DNA of 27,224 nt, taken from NCBI GenBank assembly GCA_027080545.1, contig JALWRV010000112.1, positions 1-27,224 on the forward strand, in the 5' to 3' direction. Position 1 is the first letter of the stretch. Every line of letters begins with the position of its first letter. Shown here piece after piece: positions 15,309 through 21,983 of the stretch. The notes beneath the pieces were generated by a model. That model had not been told where the DNA came from. It did no database searches and saw only the letters and a program-made list of their open reading frames with translations. This DNA is from Parvularculaceae bacterium (GTDB lineage: Bacteria > Pseudomonadota > Alphaproteobacteria > Caulobacterales > Parvularculaceae). Made by a program: the position numbers and the translations under genes.

Positions 15309-16562
15309 ATGACAAAACCGGCAAAAAAATGCGCCCTGCTCTTGGTTCATCGTATTCCGTTTCCACCCGATAAGGGGGATAAAATTCGGTCTTGGCAGTT
15401 AACTCAATATCTTGCACAAAAATACCACCTCACCTTGGGGGGCTTTGTTGATGAGGAGCGGGATTGGCGCTATGTGGAGCGCCTTGAGAAACTTTGCGAG
15501 ACGGTAAAGTTTTTTCCGCTCCATCGCGAAAAAGTAAAATGGAAGAGCCTCACAGGGTTGTTAAGGGGCGAGGCATTATCGCAAACCTTCTATCGCTCAA
15601 AGGCAATGGACAAATGGCTTTCCACGCTCTGCGCAAAAGGTCCGTTCGATTTGGTCATGGGGTTTTCCTCTTCCATGGGGCAATATGTTACGCGCAAAGG
15701 TTTAGGGCGCGTGCGCTTGTTAGATATGGTTGATGCAGATAGCGATAAATGGCGCCAATATGCCAAGCAAAAATGTTTTCCCGAAAGTTGGCTCTATCAT
15801 CGCGAGGCAAAGCGATTGCAAAAAGATGAGGCACTTTTGTCGCGCCAATTGGATGGTGTGTTTTTGATTACTCCGGAAGAGGCGGATTATGTGCGCGCCT
15901 TGTCGGGGGCAGACAGTGCGAAAATAGATTATTGGCGCAATGGTGTTGATCTTGATTATTTTAATCCTGCCAGCGTGTCCGTCGATGAAAAAGAGGTCGA
16001 ACCTGATCAAACGGCTCGATGCGAGATTGTGTTTGCAGGGGCGATGGATTATTGGGCGAATGTGCAGGCGATTGACTGGTTCATGACAAAGGTTTGGCCA
16101 CGGGCAAAAGCCCAAAACCCCGATCTTCATTTAACCATTGTTGGATCGAACCCCACTCCCAAGGTGAGGGCCTTGGCCACTCAGGACGGGGTGGAGGTGA
16201 CGGGGCGTGTCGCGGATGTGCGGCCCTTTCTTGCACGGGCCAGCCTCATTATTGCGCCTTTGCAAATTGCCCGCGGTGTTCAAAACAAGGTGTTAGAAGC
16301 CATGGCCATGGCCAAGCCAGTGATCGCGTCGCCGCAGGCTCTTGAGGGGCTGGAAGCAGAGGCCCATGATTGTCTCTATCCGGCCACGCAGGCGGAAGAT
16401 TGGGTAAATTTATTGGGTGAGCTTACCCCCGCACAGCGGGCAGAAAAGGGGGCGGCAGCGCGCCTCTTCGTCGAGCGCCACTATGGGTGGAGGGGTCAAT
16501 TGGCTCGGCTGGGTGCCCATCTGGACAGTTTTGCCGTTCACGGCCTCGACCCAGAGGAATGA
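15309..16562 (+). CDS. Glycosyltransferase of the XrtA/PEP-CTERM EPS locus (GT4)
   Basis: A 417-residue GT-B glycosyltransferase. The N-terminus LLVHRIPFPPDKGDKIRSW and the C-terminal IARGVQNKVLEAMAMAKPVIAS are the recognisable signatures of the sugar transferase family tied to PEP-CTERM/XrtA loci. Other GT4 landmarks are YWRNGVDLDYFNP, FAGAMDYWANVQAI and LTIVGSNP. It should add a sugar to the lipid-linked EPS unit on the cytoplasmic face; donor and linkage are unknown. The start lies four bases after the FemAB stop. In typical loci the exosortase gene follows directly; here a 140-base gap with a perfect palindrome and then an unrelated small membrane protein come next. It appears to be the last recognisable gene of the EPS block. 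Confidence 0.92.
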   Translation: MTKPAKKCALLLVHRIPFPPDKGDKIRSWQLTQYLAQKYHLTLGGFVDEERDWRYVERLEKLCETVKFFPLHREKVKWKSLTGLLRGEALSQTFYRSKAMDKWLSTLCAKGPFDLVMGFSSSMGQYVTRKGLGRVRLLDMVDADSDKWRQYAKQKCFPESWLYHREAKRLQKDEALLSRQLDGVFLITPEEADYVRALSGADSAKIDYWRNGVDLDYFNPASVSVDEKEVEPDQTARCEIVFAGAMDYWANVQAIDWFMTKVWPRAKAQNPDLHLTIVGSNPTPKVRALATQDGVEVTGRVADVRPFLARASLIIAPLQIARGVQNKVLEAMAMAKPVIASPQALEGLEAEAHDCLYPATQAEDWVNLLGELTPAQRAEKGAAARLFVERHYGWRGQLARLGAHLDSFAVHGLDPEE

Positions 16563-16571
16563 AAAAACATT

Positions 16572-16588
16572 TATCTATCAGATAGATA
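16572..16588. promoter_or_regulatory. Perfect palindrome after the last EPS gene
   Basis: TATCTATC and GATAGATA are perfect eight-base arms around a single A. The site starts ten bases after the glycosyltransferase stop and about 115 bases before the next likely start. It has no T-run, so an operator for a dimeric regulator is more plausible than a terminator. Confidence 0.45.
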
Positions 16589-16702
16589 GAATGGTTTACG
16601 GGTTTTATGGCAAGGGCAGCATCATATTGTCGCTTGGCCAAATGGTTAATTACCGTTAAGGTAGCCTCGGGATTTCACCCGCGTAACTCTTATCTGGGGC
16701 GT

Positions 16703-17173
16703 ATGATGATCAGAATAATTCTACCTTTGGCGATGGCCGCCGCCGCTTTTTTCGGCCCATGGTTTGTTGAAACCAGCACCGGAGACTTTACCGGTACCAA
16801 ACAAGCAACCATTTCCGGCGACTATTTTGTCGGCGCAACTGTGGATTGCTTTCTAGCTCAAAATTTTTCAATCAGCGGGGAGTGCGCACCGAATAATGGA
16901 CGTGACGGACTGCTCATGTTCGGCGCTGTCGCTGGTGGTGTGATGGCCGGGGTCCTCGGCATTTTGGGTCTACTGCCTTTTGTTGGTCGATTAACGAGCC
17001 TGTTTACGATCGTTGCCGGGGCTGTTGGTCTTGCGGCGGTGGCGAATTTTGCTTCCACCTCCGTACTTGCTGATACATTAAGTTTCGCAGACTTGCGTTG
17101 GGGGGCATATGGCACTGGAGGGCTAGCACTCATAACCCTGTTATCAGGGTTTGGGGGTCTGGGCGGGCGTTAG
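16703..17173 (+). CDS. Unknown four-helix membrane protein
   Basis: No family recognised. The likely product is 156 residues from the ATG at 16703 (or 16706), where GGGG lies a few bases upstream and the first membrane helix begins (IILPLAMAAAAFFGPWFV). An in-frame start at 16607 would add 32 polar residues without a ribosome-binding site. Four hydrophobic segments are visible: about 4-21, 70-94, 98-118 and 131-150. The loop after helix 1 is probably periplasmic and holds two cysteines (VDCFL and GECAP) that could pair. It lacks the Cys/Arg/His layout and the eight helices of an exosortase. It is followed by a strong terminator, so it closes the rightward transcription unit and may be co-expressed with the EPS genes or start from its own promoter in the 140-base gap. 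Confidence 0.65.
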   Translation: MMIRIILPLAMAAAAFFGPWFVETSTGDFTGTKQATISGDYFVGATVDCFLAQNFSISGECAPNNGRDGLLMFGAVAGGVMAGVLGILGLLPFVGRLTSLFTIVAGAVGLAAVANFASTSVLADTLSFADLRWGAYGTGGLALITLLSGFGGLGGR

Positions 17174-17195
17174 CCATCCCGGAGAGAACGAGAAG

Positions 17196-17226
17196 CGCAC
17201 TGCCCTCATGGGCAGTGCGTTTTTTT
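17196..17226 (+). terminator. Rho-independent terminator
   Basis: A ten-base perfect stem (CGCACTGCCC / GGGCAGTGCG) with a TCAT loop is followed by a run of seven T. It ends the rightward unit 22 bases after the small membrane protein gene and lies just before the 3' end of convergent hemF. Confidence 0.93.
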
Positions 17227-17249
17227 GTGTCTCATTTTTCTAGAATATT

Positions 17250-18125
17250 TTATTCCCAAATGACCTCCGGGGGCATGGAAGACAATATGCTGTCAACATT
17301 GCCGCCGGTTTTGAGACCAAATTTGGTCCCCCGATCATAGAGCAAATTAAACTCCGCATAACGCCCTCTTTGTATGAGCTGTTTACGTCTGTCTTCTTCG
17401 CTCCATTTCTGGTTCATGCGCTTGGCCACCAGAGGGGGGTAGGCTTCAAGAAAAGCACGTCCGACATCTTGGGTGAAGGCAAAGTCCTTTTCCCAGTCGT
17501 CCGTACTTAATCGGTCATAAAATATACCACCAGTACCACGGGGTTCATTACGGTGGGGAAGATAGAAATAATCATCGCACCATTTTTTAAATTTTTTAAA
17601 ATAGCTGGGGTCATGTTTGTCGCAGGCACGTTCATAGGCGGCGCGGAAAAACACACTATCCTCGTGAGATTGATCGCGATAGCTGGGGTGCATGGGGTTC
17701 AAATCACCGCCGCCCCCAAACCATGTTTTGGTGGTTACAATCATACGGGTGTTCATATGGGCGGCTGGCGCATGGGGGTTTCTGGTATGCGCTATGAGTG
17801 AAATACCGGAAGCCCAGAAACGCGGGTCTTCTTCGGCACCGGGAATTTCTTTGCGAAAATCTTCAGAAAACTCTCCGTACACGGTGGACGTGTGAACACC
17901 GACCTTTTCAAATATGCGGCCTTTCATAATCGACATCACGCCGCCGCCTTGATCCTCCTCCTTGTCTTTGCCCCTTTGCCATGGGGTGCGGACAAATTTG
18001 GCCTCACCATCGGCCTGCCCATAGAGGGCGGGATCGGCCTCGCGCTCCAAGGTTTCGAAAGCCTGACAAATCGAATCACGCAGCGATTGAAACCAGCTTT
18101 CTGCTTTTTGTTGTTGTGATTTCAT
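17250..18125 (-). CDS. hemF: Oxygen-dependent coproporphyrinogen III oxidase
   Basis: HemF performs the O2-dependent oxidative decarboxylation of coproporphyrinogen III to protoporphyrinogen IX in haem synthesis, as a cytoplasmic homodimer. The 291 residues match the E. coli length (299). Visible family blocks are GGGVMSIMKGRIFEKVGVH (60-78), LIAHTRNPHAPAAHMNTR (110-127) with the catalytic His region, TWFGGGGDLNP (134-144), FYLPHRNEPRGTGGIFYD (187-204) and YAEFNLLYDRGTKFGLKTGG (256-275), ending ILSSMPP. The start at 18125 has a modest AGGG upstream. It ends convergently against the terminator at 17196-17226. An inverted repeat 30 bases upstream of the start may regulate it. Haem supply fits the nearby cytochrome bc1 operon. 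Very secure call. Confidence 0.97.
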   Translation of the reverse strand: MKSQQQKAESWFQSLRDSICQAFETLEREADPALYGQADGEAKFVRTPWQRGKDKEEDQGGGVMSIMKGRIFEKVGVHTSTVYGEFSEDFRKEIPGAEEDPRFWASGISLIAHTRNPHAPAAHMNTRMIVTTKTWFGGGGDLNPMHPSYRDQSHEDSVFFRAAYERACDKHDPSYFKKFKKWCDDYFYLPHRNEPRGTGGIFYDRLSTDDWEKDFAFTQDVGRAFLEAYPPLVAKRMNQKWSEEDRRKQLIQRGRYAEFNLLYDRGTKFGLKTGGNVDSILSSMPPEVIWE

Positions 18126-18155
18126 AACATACCCTATTCTTATGAGAGATTTTGC

Positions 18156-18186
18156 CTATGGTGCAGCGCAATACGTTGCACCATAG
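18156..18186. promoter_or_regulatory. Strong inverted repeat in the hemF leader
   Basis: Perfect ten-base arms CTATGGTGCA (18156-18165) and TGCACCATAG (18177-18186) flank an 11-base loop. On the minus strand it lies 30-61 bases upstream of the hemF start codon. No T-run follows on either strand. It could be an operator or a structured 5' leader. Confidence 0.55.
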
Positions 18187-18224
18187 CCACACATTAGGGG
18201 AGTTCAAGAACAATAGAATGACAT

Positions 18225-18238
18225 GGATCAAATGATCC
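18225..18238. promoter_or_regulatory. Short palindrome between hemF and the next gene
   Basis: GGATCA-AA-TGATCC is a perfect palindrome with six-base arms, about 100 bases upstream of both hemF and the divergent membrane protein gene. It does not fit the FNR consensus TTGAT-N4-ATCAA. Role unknown. Confidence 0.35.
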
Positions 18239-18329
18239 CCCGGTTAGACATTGCCAGACTTTCATGTTGGGCGATAAATTGGTCCTGCGCGGTATTGGGG
18301 CGCAAGGCGCTCGAAAATTTGGGGACCCG

Positions 18330-19301
18330 ATGGACATTACGCAAATCATATTGGCGGTCATTAGCGGTACCATTGGTGGTGGCCTGGGCGGTTTGGTTGG
18401 CAGCTTCTTTTCCAGCTTCCTGTCTTTTGGCTCTTTGTCCATGCGTCGTTTCTGGGCGGTTATTTTTCCCATTCTCGGTATTGCCGTTGGTTTGAACTAT
18501 CTCATGCCGATTATTGGCCCAAAGATTGAGGAGCCTATAAGCGTTCTGGTTGAAAAAACGGACCCCCCGAGTACCAGTGAGAACGAACCATCCGGGCGCG
18601 CAGCATCAAGCTTGCCACAACGCCCCCCAGAAGCGGATATTCGCGCCCATGTGGATGAAGCCATGCGGGCGTTTAATGATCCGATCATTCGTGCCATTAT
18701 CGCGCGCGAACCAGATCGCCAGGAAGGGTGGCGTCAGCGTTTTGAGGGGGCCTATATCAGAGGCCGAGATGAAGCGCTGAAGGAAGAAGCTGATCGCATC
18801 CGTATCGAGATTGGTACGGTTTCGGTTCCGTTCTATTTAGCCCGCGCCCAAGATGAAGATCTAATCGGTGCGACCATTGCCATGCGAGACGCTATTCTTG
18901 CGATTAATGAGGTTGATCCGGTGGTTTGCCACTTATGGGTTTACGGCGCGATAACGGGTCAGAGTTTCGATTATGATCGCTATCTTGTGGCCATTGGTGA
19001 AGAGCAGAACGAGCAATTACAAACTGCTCTGGCGAAGGCAGTGCGCGATGCTTATGACTTCCTGCCGGAATATGACGAGGCGTTGGCGGTTCAGTCGTTG
19101 GCTGAAATGGGTCAGATCATCTATCAGCGATTGGGGGATGAAAAGATCGGCTTGATCATCTCAGCACAAATCCCGGAATCAGAAGAGGATTCCCGTCTTG
19201 CCTGTGATGCCACGGCTGAGCTCTATTCGTTGGTGCTGGCCTCTGATGCGCGGGCAACAATTTTGCGCCACATGTTCACCTATGGGCAGCTCAGCTATTA
19301 A
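18330..19301 (+). CDS. Unknown protein with two N-terminal membrane helices
   Basis: No family recognised. From the ATG at 18330, preceded by GGGGA, the product has 323 residues. Two hydrophobic segments are at about 5-30 (ILAVISGTIGGGLGGLVGSF, glycine-rich) and 38-57 (FWAVIFPILGIAVGLNYLMP). A proline/serine-rich linker (about 75-100) leads to a soluble, mostly helical domain of about 220 residues with many charged residues and two cysteines (VVCHLW, RLACDA). The in-frame start at 18264 would add 22 residues and has no better ribosome-binding site. It lies divergent from hemF and its stop overlaps the stop of convergent trmL by three bases. Probably a cytoplasmic-domain inner-membrane protein; the function cannot be inferred. 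Confidence 0.7.
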   Translation: MDITQIILAVISGTIGGGLGGLVGSFFSSFLSFGSLSMRRFWAVIFPILGIAVGLNYLMPIIGPKIEEPISVLVEKTDPPSTSENEPSGRAASSLPQRPPEADIRAHVDEAMRAFNDPIIRAIIAREPDRQEGWRQRFEGAYIRGRDEALKEEADRIRIEIGTVSVPFYLARAQDEDLIGATIAMRDAILAINEVDPVVCHLWVYGAITGQSFDYDRYLVAIGEEQNEQLQTALAKAVRDAYDFLPEYDEALAVQSLAEMGQIIYQRLGDEKIGLIISAQIPESEEDSRLACDATAELYSLVLASDARATILRHMFTYGQLSY

Positions 19302-19759
19302 TTTGAGCGGTTTTGGGCGAATTGACGATTGGCCTCTGCCAGCACCACGGCGGCGCTAACGGATATGTTCAAGGAGCGGGCGCTGGCTTGTAGCGGAATA
19401 TATAATCTGGCATCGGCGCATTGATGCACTTGCTCTGGTGCCCCTGCGCTTTCACGGCCAAATAGCAAACAATCATCTGGACGCAAGGCAAAATCCGTAT
19501 AAGCCACATCACCGGCTGTGGTCATCAGAATCAATCGGCCGGACCGGTTGTTCTGGGTTTGGAGAAAGTCTTCCCAACTGGCATGGCGGCGGATCTCTTG
19601 CCCATCTCCATAGTCCATGGCGGCCCGCCTGAGGTCGCTGGCGCGGGGGGGAAAGCCACAGGGCTCTATGAGTTCGAACTGGGCCCCGAAACAGGCGCAA
19701 ATCCTGATTGCGGCACCGACATTTCCGGCCATATCCGGCTGATAATAAACGATATACAC
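19298..19759 (-). CDS. trmL: tRNA (cytidine/uridine-2'-O-)-methyltransferase, TrmL type
   Basis: A SpoU/SPOUT methyltransferase that uses S-adenosylmethionine to methylate the ribose at tRNA wobble position 34 in certain leucine tRNAs. Motifs: N-terminal YIVYYQPDMAGNVGAAIRI, IEPCGFPP, LRRAAMDYGD, motif 2 LLFGRESAGAPE and motif 3 IPLQASARSLNISVSAAVV, which forms the trefoil-knot cofactor site. The GTG at 19759 is chosen because it places the product at 153 residues, matching E. coli TrmL (157) and its N-terminus, and AGGGG lies nine bases upstream. The longer frame to 19825 adds unrelated residues. TrmL next to petABC is a familiar alphaproteobacterial neighbourhood. Family secure; the exact tRNA target is from homology. 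Confidence 0.92.
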   Translation of the reverse strand: MYIVYYQPDMAGNVGAAIRICACFGAQFELIEPCGFPPRASDLRRAAMDYGDGQEIRRHASWEDFLQTQNNRSGRLILMTTAGDVAYTDFALRPDDCLLFGRESAGAPEQVHQCADARLYIPLQASARSLNISVSAAVVLAEANRQFAQNRSN

Positions 19760-20048
19760 GATTTTGGGCCCCTTATGGCGGCATCCGTGTGATAGCGAAA
19801 TTGCAGGGTCAATAAAAGTGCCCATTTCCCCCCTTTGAAATGCTGGACAATAAGGATAAATAGTGCGAAATCCCGCTCAATCAGGGGTTTCATCGTCGAT
19901 ACGCTGGTATCAATTGGGGCGGCGAAGTCAATTGATGGGGTAATTTTGAAGGGTCCTGTTCGGTCTGGTGGTTGCTTTGCAGCGGCTGGTGCGGATGGGT
20001 GCAAGTAAGCGATTAACAGCAAAGACCGAACAAAACGGAATTTTAGAG
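19760..20048. promoter_or_regulatory. Upstream region of the cytochrome bc1 operon
   Basis: This 289-base divergent gap should contain the promoters of trmL and petABC. No good -35/-10 pair was found by eye. Its main feature is the long-range hairpin at 19958-20031, listed separately. An open frame from 19968 runs into petA but has no family resemblance before residue 28. Confidence 0.45.
19958..20031 (+). promoter_or_regulatory. Structured leader hairpin upstream of petA
   Basis: Perfect nine-base arms GTTCGGTCT (19958-19966) and AGACCGAAC (20023-20031) are extended by TTGCT (19972-19976) pairing with AGCAA (20018-20022) after a five-base bulge. The base of the stem ends 17 bases before the likely petA ATG, so it would sit next to the ribosome-binding region of the mRNA. 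No T-run follows. Role inferred: translational or stability control. Confidence 0.45.
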
Positions 20049-20651
20049 ATGGCGGACATGAGTACATCGGAAGATATTGCCTCCACACAAGGCGAAGAGG
20101 GTACGAGACGGGACTTTATCCATTTATTGGCGGGCATGACGGCGGTGGGGGCGACGGCTGCGGTCGCTGTGCCTTTGGTCGATCAGATGAACCCGGACGC
20201 TTCGGTCAAGGCATTGGCCACCAAAGAAGCGGTGATTGATTCGATCGAACCGGGGCAGGTGGTCACGGTGGTTTGGCAGGGAAAGCCAATTTTTATCCGG
20301 CGCCGGACCAAAAAAGAGATCGAAGAAGCCAAAACGATCCCGATGAAAATTTTAAAGGACAAAATTGCCCGTAACCTGAATACAGAAGACAAGGCACCGG
20401 CAACCCCGGAAAACCGTATTGCAGCGGGCAGGGAAGAGTGGGTGATTGTCGTAGGTATCTGTACCCATCTCGGCTGTATTCCGCTGGGGCCCAATGAAAC
20501 CGGTGCCGGGGGTGATTGGCATGGTTGGTTCTGCCCCTGTCACGGGTCGCAATATGATAATTTGGGCCGCATTATGAAGGGCCCGGCACCGGAAAACCTG
20601 CTTATTCCGGTGGTTGAATTTCTCTCAGATACAAAGATCAAAATTGGTTAG
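20049..20651 (+). CDS. petA: Ubiquinol-cytochrome c reductase, Rieske iron-sulfur subunit
   Basis: The Rieske subunit passes the first electron from ubiquinol to cytochrome c1 at the Qo site of complex III. The 200-residue product has a twin-arginine signal anchor (TRRDF at 19-23, followed by a hydrophobic helix to about 44), so the folded protein is exported by Tat and stays anchored. The [2Fe-2S] ligands are in CTHLGC (138-143) and CPCHGS (162-167), each giving one Cys and one His plus the disulfide cysteines. The segment GPAPENLLIP closes the cluster domain. The ATG at 20049 is preferred because upstream frame sequence is unrelated; the ATG at 20058 is also possible. First gene of petABC, 12 bases before petB. 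Very secure. Confidence 0.96.
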   Translation: MADMSTSEDIASTQGEEGTRRDFIHLLAGMTAVGATAAVAVPLVDQMNPDASVKALATKEAVIDSIEPGQVVTVVWQGKPIFIRRRTKKEIEEAKTIPMKILKDKIARNLNTEDKAPATPENRIAAGREEWVIVVGICTHLGCIPLGPNETGAGGDWHGWFCPCHGSQYDNLGRIMKGPAPENLLIPVVEFLSDTKIKIG

Positions 20652-20663
20652 GAGCTAGACGCA

Positions 20664-21974
20664 ATGAGCCATGAGTCGAATTATGTGCCGGGCAGTGCCA
20701 TTGAGCGTTTTCTGGACAAAAGATTACCCCTTATTCGTGTTGCCTCGGAATTCATGGAATTTCCGACCCCCAAAAATTTGAACTATTGGTACACGTTCGG
20801 TGCCATTTTGACAGTGATGTTGATGGTCCAGATTGTTACCGGTGTGGTCTTGGCGATGCACTATACGCCAGAAAAAACCATGGCTTTCGCATCTGTTGAA
20901 CATATCATGCGTGATGTGAATTTTGGTGACCTGCTGCGCTATACTCATGCCAATGGGGCGTCCATGTTCTTCATTGCGGTTTATTTGCACATGTTCCGGG
21001 GGCTTTATTATGGCTCATTCAAAGAGCCTCGCGAAGTAATCTGGATGTTGGGTGTGCTAATTTTCCTGATCATGATGGGGACAGCCTTTATGGGCTATGT
21101 TTTGCCATGGGGGCAGATGTCCTATTGGGGGGCGACCGTGATCACCTCTCTATTCTCGGCAATTCCGGTTGTTGGTGATTCGATCAAAACATTGCTTTGG
21201 GGTGGGTTTTCCGTCGATAATCCAACATTGAACCGCTTTTTCGCCCTTCACTTCCTGTTGCCTTTTGCCTTGATCGGGGTTGTATTCCTGCATATTTGGG
21301 CGCTGCATGTGCCGGGCAACACCAACCCTACCGGCGTTGAAATAAAATCAAAAAAAGATGCGGTGCCATTCCATCCCTATTACACGGTCAAAGATGGATT
21401 TGCGATCGTTCTGTTCTTGATCATGTTTGCCGTGTTTGTGTTCTATATGCCGAACGCGCTGGGTCATACGGATAATTATATTGAAGCCAATCCGTTTGTG
21501 ACCCCTGTCCATATCGTGCCGGAATGGTATTTCTTGCCCTTCTACGCGATGTTGCGCTCGATCACCTTCGACCTGACCATTCCGTTTACCGACATTGTGT
21601 TGATCAATTCCAAGCTTGGTGGGGTGATGGTGATGTTTGGCTCCATCATTATCCTGTTCTTCCTGTCATGGCTTGATCGGGCCAAGGTGCGTTCCATGCG
21701 CTATCGGCCATGGGCACGGTTTTGGTTCTTCCTGTTTGTTATCGACGCTGTGTTCCTCGGCTGGCTTGGGGGTAAACCCGCTGAACAGCCCTATATAGCC
21801 TGGGCGCAAGGGGCGACAGCCTTTTACTTCATCTATTTCCTGATCATTCTGCCGGCTTTGTCGATGTTTGAGGCACAGCCTAAGGGATTGCCTAGTTCGA
21901 TTTCGGAAGATGTGTTGTCGAAAAAAGCGAAAAAACAAAAAGCAATTGAAAGCTCTATTCAGCCAGCCGAATAG
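20664..21974 (+). CDS. petB: Cytochrome b subunit of complex III
   Basis: The membrane core of the bc1 complex, binding haems bL and bH and forming the Qo and Qi quinone sites. At 436 residues it matches full-length alphaproteobacterial cytochrome b. Evidence: FEFPTPKN-like N-terminus (FMEFPTPKNLNYWY), haem-ligand helices with VVLAMHYTP, SMFFIAVYLHMFRGLYYGS and FALHFLLPFALIGVVFLHIWALH, the Qo-site PEWYF motif (PEWYFLPFYAMLR) and WGATVITSLFSAIP. About eight membrane helices follow the expected order. An AGGAGC-like site lies just upstream. A Lys/Ser-rich tail ends the protein. It is followed six to nine bases later by petC. Very secure. Confidence 0.97.
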   Translation: MSHESNYVPGSAIERFLDKRLPLIRVASEFMEFPTPKNLNYWYTFGAILTVMLMVQIVTGVVLAMHYTPEKTMAFASVEHIMRDVNFGDLLRYTHANGASMFFIAVYLHMFRGLYYGSFKEPREVIWMLGVLIFLIMMGTAFMGYVLPWGQMSYWGATVITSLFSAIPVVGDSIKTLLWGGFSVDNPTLNRFFALHFLLPFALIGVVFLHIWALHVPGNTNPTGVEIKSKKDAVPFHPYYTVKDGFAIVLFLIMFAVFVFYMPNALGHTDNYIEANPFVTPVHIVPEWYFLPFYAMLRSITFDLTIPFTDIVLINSKLGGVMVMFGSIIILFFLSWLDRAKVRSMRYRPWARFWFFLFVIDAVFLGWLGGKPAEQPYIAWAQGATAFYFIYFLIILPALSMFEAQPKGLPSSISEDVLSKKAKKQKAIESSIQPAE

Positions 21975-21983
21975 GGGCGGGTG

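Noticed and set aside
16634..16662. Sigma-70 promoter TTGGCC-N17-TAAGGT before the small membrane protein
   Set aside because: Only three of six -10 bases match; too weak to list.
18225..18238. FNR box in front of hemF
   Set aside because: The half-sites read GGATCA/TGATCC with a two-base centre; FNR needs TTGAT-N4-ATCAA.
19968..20048. N-terminal extension of petA
   Set aside because: The added 27 residues do not resemble Rieske N-termini and would place the Tat motif too far inside; the bases form part of the leader hairpin.
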